NCBI GenBank assembly: GCA_964468375.1
Contig: CAYXUW010000112.1
Span: 1 to 6,798 of the forward strand
DNA length: 6,798 nt
Source of the DNA: CAYXUW01 sp964468375
GTDB taxonomy: Bacteria; Planctomycetota; Phycisphaerae; Sedimentisphaerales; Anaerobacaceae
Direction: 5' to 3'
Part shown: piece after piece, positions 4,112 to 6,798 of the stretch
Layout: each line of letters opens with the position of its first letter
How positions within the stretch are numbered: the first letter of the stretch is position 1
Position numbers and translations under genes: made by a program
The notes under the pieces: model-generated
What the model was told of the DNA's origin: nothing
The model's input: the letters and a program-made list of their open reading frames with translations, nothing else
Databases searched by the model: none

Positions 4112-6472
4112 ATGATATCCAAAAGATTATACTTTTTAATCCTCTTCGTCCTGCTGATTAACTTTGCATCGGCCAGCTACGGTTTTACTACACACCCGGA
4201 CGCCTTTATCAAGGTGGATTTCGACCATGCTGCTGACGTGAATACTCAACAGACCTGGACTGGCTTTGTGCTGGCCGACAGCGGCAGCGAAGTCAACGAT
4301 GTCGACGGCAATCCGAGCGGCGTAATAATTGATATCGGCGGCTCTGCAGGTTCAGCCAGACGGGTCGACCCCAACAGTAACAATAATCTTATCGAAGGCG
4401 GGGTTGGTATAGCGAGAGAGGAGATGTATCGTGACTTTATCTACGGGTTATCCGACAACCCGCTTAAAATCACGTTGTGGGGGCTGGGAGCGAAGCGAAA
4501 GGTCAAGATATACATTTACGCATACGACGACGAGAGCGAGAGTCGGCGCGTCGCGAATTGGACGGCCAACGGAGATTACCTTCTTACGACCGATTTCACA
4601 GGCGGGAACTCTGATACATGGCCGATAGACCCTAACGACCCTTGGTACCAGTTTGGTTTTTACCCCGATGCTGCCTGGTATGACTTCAACGAAATAGCTT
4701 ATGCAGACGATTTGGGCAGTATTTACCTGACCTGTACCGAAGATGCGGAAAATGAGGATGCACCTTTCGCATTTGCCAATGGCTTAGTAGTGGTTACATA
4801 CGGCACCCCCAATGATGTACCGTACGCCCAGCATCCGTTACCGCTTGACGGCGGAGAAGAGGTACCGGTAGATGCAAATCTTGAGTGGAAAGCCGGCGAT
4901 TATGCCGACACGCACGATGTATATTTCAGCATGGATTTTAACGATGTCAACGATGCCAATAAAAGCAATCCGCTGGACGTGCTGGTTAGTGAGGACCAAT
5001 CAACTACGACTTACGACCCTCCCGGATCTCTCGAATTAAGCACAACCTACTACTGGCGAGTTGACGAGGTCAATGACGCTAACATATGGAAAGGCAAAGT
5101 GTGGAGTTTTACAACTCATGTGCCGGTTGTAATTGCCACTAATCCGGCGCCGGTTGACGGCGCACAAAAAACGCTCCGAAAATTGACTCTTAGCTGGGAA
5201 GAGGGCGAAGATGCAGAAAAGCACGATGTATATTTGGGCACGGATTTTAACGATGTCAATGATGCCAACAGAAGTAATCCGCTGGGCGTACTGGTCAGCC
5301 AAGGCCAAATAACGGCGACTTATTCGCCCGACCTCGATTTTAACACAACCTATTACTGGCGTATCGACGAGGTCAATTCCGCAGGTTATGACGCAATCTT
5401 TAAAGGCGATGTCTGGAGCTTTACGACTTACGAACCTACTACAACATGGAGAGTAGATGAAAGATGTTTTGAAAATGGACATCTTATATCTGTCAAAGAC
5501 CCGTCCATTGTGTATGCCGGTGGCAAATGGCACATGTTTTACACCTATGTTGGCGATGGTTGTCAGTGGTGTCTGGGTTATGCCAGCGCGACAACAATTG
5601 CCGGGCTGAACGATGCGGGTCATACTTCTATACAGGATATAGTACCCGGCTTCGCGCCACAGATATTCTGGTATGAACCACAAAGCATATGGTATTTAAC
5701 TGTCTCAGGGGCGAAGTTTTCGACCAATACAGACATCAACGACATAAATGGATGGACGGCTCCACAATCGATGGGCTCTTTTAGCGGTCTCGATACCAGC
5801 TGTATTTCCGACGGCAACAATATGTACTTCTTTTCCGCGTCAGACGACGGCGATGTTTTACGGCGCAGCACGACAGTTGAGGATTTCCCATACGGCTGGT
5901 CGGAACCTACAATAGTTGCCACCGATACCTTTGAAGGGGTACAAGTCTATAAAAGTCTTGCGGATGGTAAGTCCTATATGCTAATCGAAGATTTCGCGGG
6001 CGAAGGCAGATACTACGAATTGTGGACCGCAGACAGCCCCGGCGGGACGTGGACAAAGGTTGAAGAGGAATGGGCGCATGGAAATAAGCTTGTTTACTTT
6101 GCAGACCATTGGACAGACCAGGTTTCACACGGCGAACTACTCCGCGCGGGAAAGAATGAAAGATTTGAAATCAGCGATATAAACCGCTGTCAGTTTCTGA
6201 TTCAGGGGGTGCTGGCTGAAGATTATGAATCATTACCATATGGTTCCATCCCCTACGAAATTGGGATTATACGGCAGAGCATTGGGGCTATGGGTGATTT
6301 AGACTACGATTATGACGTTGATTCTTTAGATTATGCAATTCTTGCCTCGCAGTGGCTGCAGCCGCAGACACCTTATGTGCCTTCAGCGGATATCGCGCAA
6401 CCCGGCGGTGATGGGATAGTTGATATGCATGACCTTGCCCTTTTGGTGGATAATTGGCTTTGGGGAAAATAG
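4112..6472 (+). CDS. Secreted GH62-type protein, multidomain, dockerin-tailed (copy B, diverged paralog)
   Basis: 786 aa with the same architecture as copy A. Signal peptide 1-21 (KRLYFLILFVLLINFASA, A-S-A cleavage); N-terminal domain of unknown function 25-232, about nine-tenths identical to copy A by eye; Fn3-like modules 239-336 and 342-440; GH62-type domain from W446 to about 720; dockerin-like tail 729-786. Likely catalytic residues are kept: D463 (VKDPS), D561 (SGLDTSCISD), E608 (TFEGVQVYK) and H673 (WTDQVSHGE). Around them the protein is much less conserved, only roughly half to two-thirds identical to A. The YW after the middle Asp is replaced by T-S, IYQSG becomes TVSG, and VEGMG becomes IEDFAG. 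It is probably an arabinofuranosidase or relative with changed substrate contacts; reduced activity or a binding role cannot be excluded. The tail has the longer second loop with PSADIA. Second gene of the probable operon; no terminator is visible before the convergent gene 16 bp away. Confidence 0.87.
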   Translation: MISKRLYFLILFVLLINFASASYGFTTHPDAFIKVDFDHAADVNTQQTWTGFVLADSGSEVNDVDGNPSGVIIDIGGSAGSARRVDPNSNNNLIEGGVGIAREEMYRDFIYGLSDNPLKITLWGLGAKRKVKIYIYAYDDESESRRVANWTANGDYLLTTDFTGGNSDTWPIDPNDPWYQFGFYPDAAWYDFNEIAYADDLGSIYLTCTEDAENEDAPFAFANGLVVVTYGTPNDVPYAQHPLPLDGGEEVPVDANLEWKAGDYADTHDVYFSMDFNDVNDANKSNPLDVLVSEDQSTTTYDPPGSLELSTTYYWRVDEVNDANIWKGKVWSFTTHVPVVIATNPAPVDGAQKTLRKLTLSWEEGEDAEKHDVYLGTDFNDVNDANRSNPLGVLVSQGQITATYSPDLDFNTTYYWRIDEVNSAGYDAIFKGDVWSFTTYEPTTTWRVDERCFENGHLISVKDPSIVYAGGKWHMFYTYVGDGCQWCLGYASATTIAGLNDAGHTSIQDIVPGFAPQIFWYEPQSIWYLTVSGAKFSTNTDINDINGWTAPQSMGSFSGLDTSCISDGNNMYFFSASDDGDVLRRSTTVEDFPYGWSEPTIVATDTFEGVQVYKSLADGKSYMLIEDFAGEGRYYELWTADSPGGTWTKVEEEWAHGNKLVYFADHWTDQVSHGELLRAGKNERFEISDINRCQFLIQGVLAEDYESLPYGSIPYEIGIIRQSIGAMGDLDYDYDVDSLDYAILASQWLQPQTPYVPSADIAQPGGDGIVDMHDLALLVDNWLWGK
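4826..5431 (+). repeat. Two Fn3-like modules in copy B
   Basis: Residues 239-336 (4826-5119) and 342-440 (5135-5431), the counterparts of the pair in copy A. Both share an H-D-V-Y core followed by DFNDVNDAN, and TTYYWR(V/I)DEVN. The second carries a small variation after DEVN (SAGYDAIFKGDVW instead of DANIWKGDVW). DFNDVNDAN is common to both B modules but is not found in either A module, which suggests exchange between modules within one gene. Confidence 0.83.
6296..6469 (+). other. Dockerin-like tail of copy B
   Basis: Residues 729-786. First loop D-L-D-Y-D-Y-D-V-D-S-L-D; second segment PSADIAQPGGDGIVDMHDL, then LLVDNWLWGK. The PSADIA...GGDGIVD wording is typical of planctomycete dockerin-like ends as I know them. 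No cohesin is encoded in the window, so a classical cellulosome cannot be inferred. Confidence 0.72.
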
Positions 6473-6488
6473 CATGGGAGCTGAAGTG

Positions 6489-6797
6489 CTATTGCGTATA
6501 AGGAGTAACAGCAATTAAGGTCCGCTTTGTCTTTCCTGATTTTCTGTAACCTAACAGAGCGGCAGCTATATTTTCGCCACCGGTATCTGCGCCTCCTATA
6601 ATGAGTGTTTGGCCGGGGTCAGCAGTTACTCTGGTTGAAAGCTCGGTCAGCTCCATATCACCCCTGTTACTTAAGAAGTTAGAAAAAACAGGCGTTAGTC
6701 TCATATCTATAAGGCCCGAGGGAAGAATTCGTGCGGTTACCATTAATGACCTACCGGCCTGTCTGAATTCGTAGCCAACGGAAGTATACCATCGGCC
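6489..6797 (-). CDS. Secretin-like protein, C-terminal part (5' end outside window)
   Basis: The frame is open from the right edge to the TAG at 6489-6491, giving 102 residues beginning GRWYTSVGYEFRQAGRSLMV. The methionine at 6741-6743 is internal, because 18 in-frame residues precede it and continue out of the window. The segment VGYEF...L-x-V-T-A-R-I-L-P-S-G-L-I-D-M-R-L-T-P-V-F, then T-R-V-T-A-D-P-G-Q-T-L-I-I-G-G and a final RTLIAVTPYTQ, follows the end of the secretin domain (GspD/PilQ type, outer-membrane channel of type II secretion or type IV pili). The stretch between IIGG and the last beta strand is shorter than in most secretins. It could be a main secretion channel or one of the diverged secretin-like proteins of Planctomycetota. 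Convergent with the GH62 operon; no functional link is shown. No dockerin tail. Confidence 0.62.
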   Translation of the reverse strand, partial: GRWYTSVGYEFRQAGRSLMVTARILPSGLIDMRLTPVFSNFLSNRGDMELTELSTRVTADPGQTLIIGGADTGGENIAAALLGYRKSGKTKRTLIAVTPYTQ

Positions 6798-6798
6798 G

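Larger units (their letters stand above)
1692..6472 (+). repeat. Tandem gene duplication (two GH62 paralogs)
   Basis: The two genes are direct repeats with starts 2420 bp apart and the same five-part domain order. The 5' part is strikingly similar at DNA level: 47 identical bases start at 1758 and 4182 (TTTACTACACACCCGGACGC onward), and 35 more lie in the GGCTTTGTGCTGGCC region. The last codons also match through the TAG (TGGCTTTGGGGAAAATAG). The catalytic parts have diverged far more. Confidence 0.9.

Noticed and set aside
5036..5683. Long minus-strand open frame (215 codons) inside the second GH62 gene
   Set aside because: It lies wholly antisense to a well-supported gene, has no ribosome site or recognisable domain, and its composition looks like a shadow of the Fn3 and GH62 coding frame.
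6473..6488. Terminator between the convergent GH62 and secretin-like genes
   Set aside because: Only 16 bp with no inverted repeat or T-tract.

Overview
The window looks like a polysaccharide-utilisation locus from a member of the Planctomycetota, most likely the Phycisphaerae/Sedimentisphaerales group. Three features point there: C-terminal dockerin-like tails (D-x-N/D-x-D ... DGIVD..DL), Fn3-like modules ending in YYWRIDEVN ... VWSFTT, and a XylR-type regulator (LacI-like sensor plus AraC helix-turn-helix). This assignment is an inference from protein style; there is no rRNA or other marker gene in the window.

Layout. Bases 2-91 (+) are the last 29 codons of a gene that starts outside the window and ends in a dockerin-like motif. 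Bases 92-276 are non-coding, with only weak hairpins. Bases 277-1449 (-) encode a complete 390-aa XylR-like regulator. Bases 1450-1691 form a divergent control region. It holds two copies of a TGCGCAAAAT(G/A)AC element 22 bp apart, an AT-rich promoter-like stretch and a leader containing an extra strong Shine-Dalgarno sequence. Bases 1692-4055 and 4112-6472 (+) are two tandem paralogous secreted proteins of 787 and 786 aa. Each has a signal peptide, a roughly 205-residue N-terminal beta-rich domain of unknown function, two Fn3-like modules, a GH62-type alpha-L-arabinofuranosidase domain and a dockerin-like tail. They are 56 bp apart and probably form an operon. Bases 6489-6797 (-) are the C-terminal part of a secretin-like protein that runs off the right end; it converges on the second GH62 gene with only 16 bp between the stop codons.

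How it may work together (inference): a sugar released from arabinoxylan or arabinan is sensed by the XylR-like regulator. The regulator binds the repeated element next to the GH62 promoter and controls export of two arabinofuranosidases that strip arabinose side chains. The most interesting points are the candidate operator, the uneven divergence of the two GH62 paralogs (N-terminal domain nearly conserved, catalytic domain strongly diverged, with active-site-region changes in the second copy), the shared N-terminal domain without an obvious family, and a 13-codon length difference inside the dockerin-like calcium loop.
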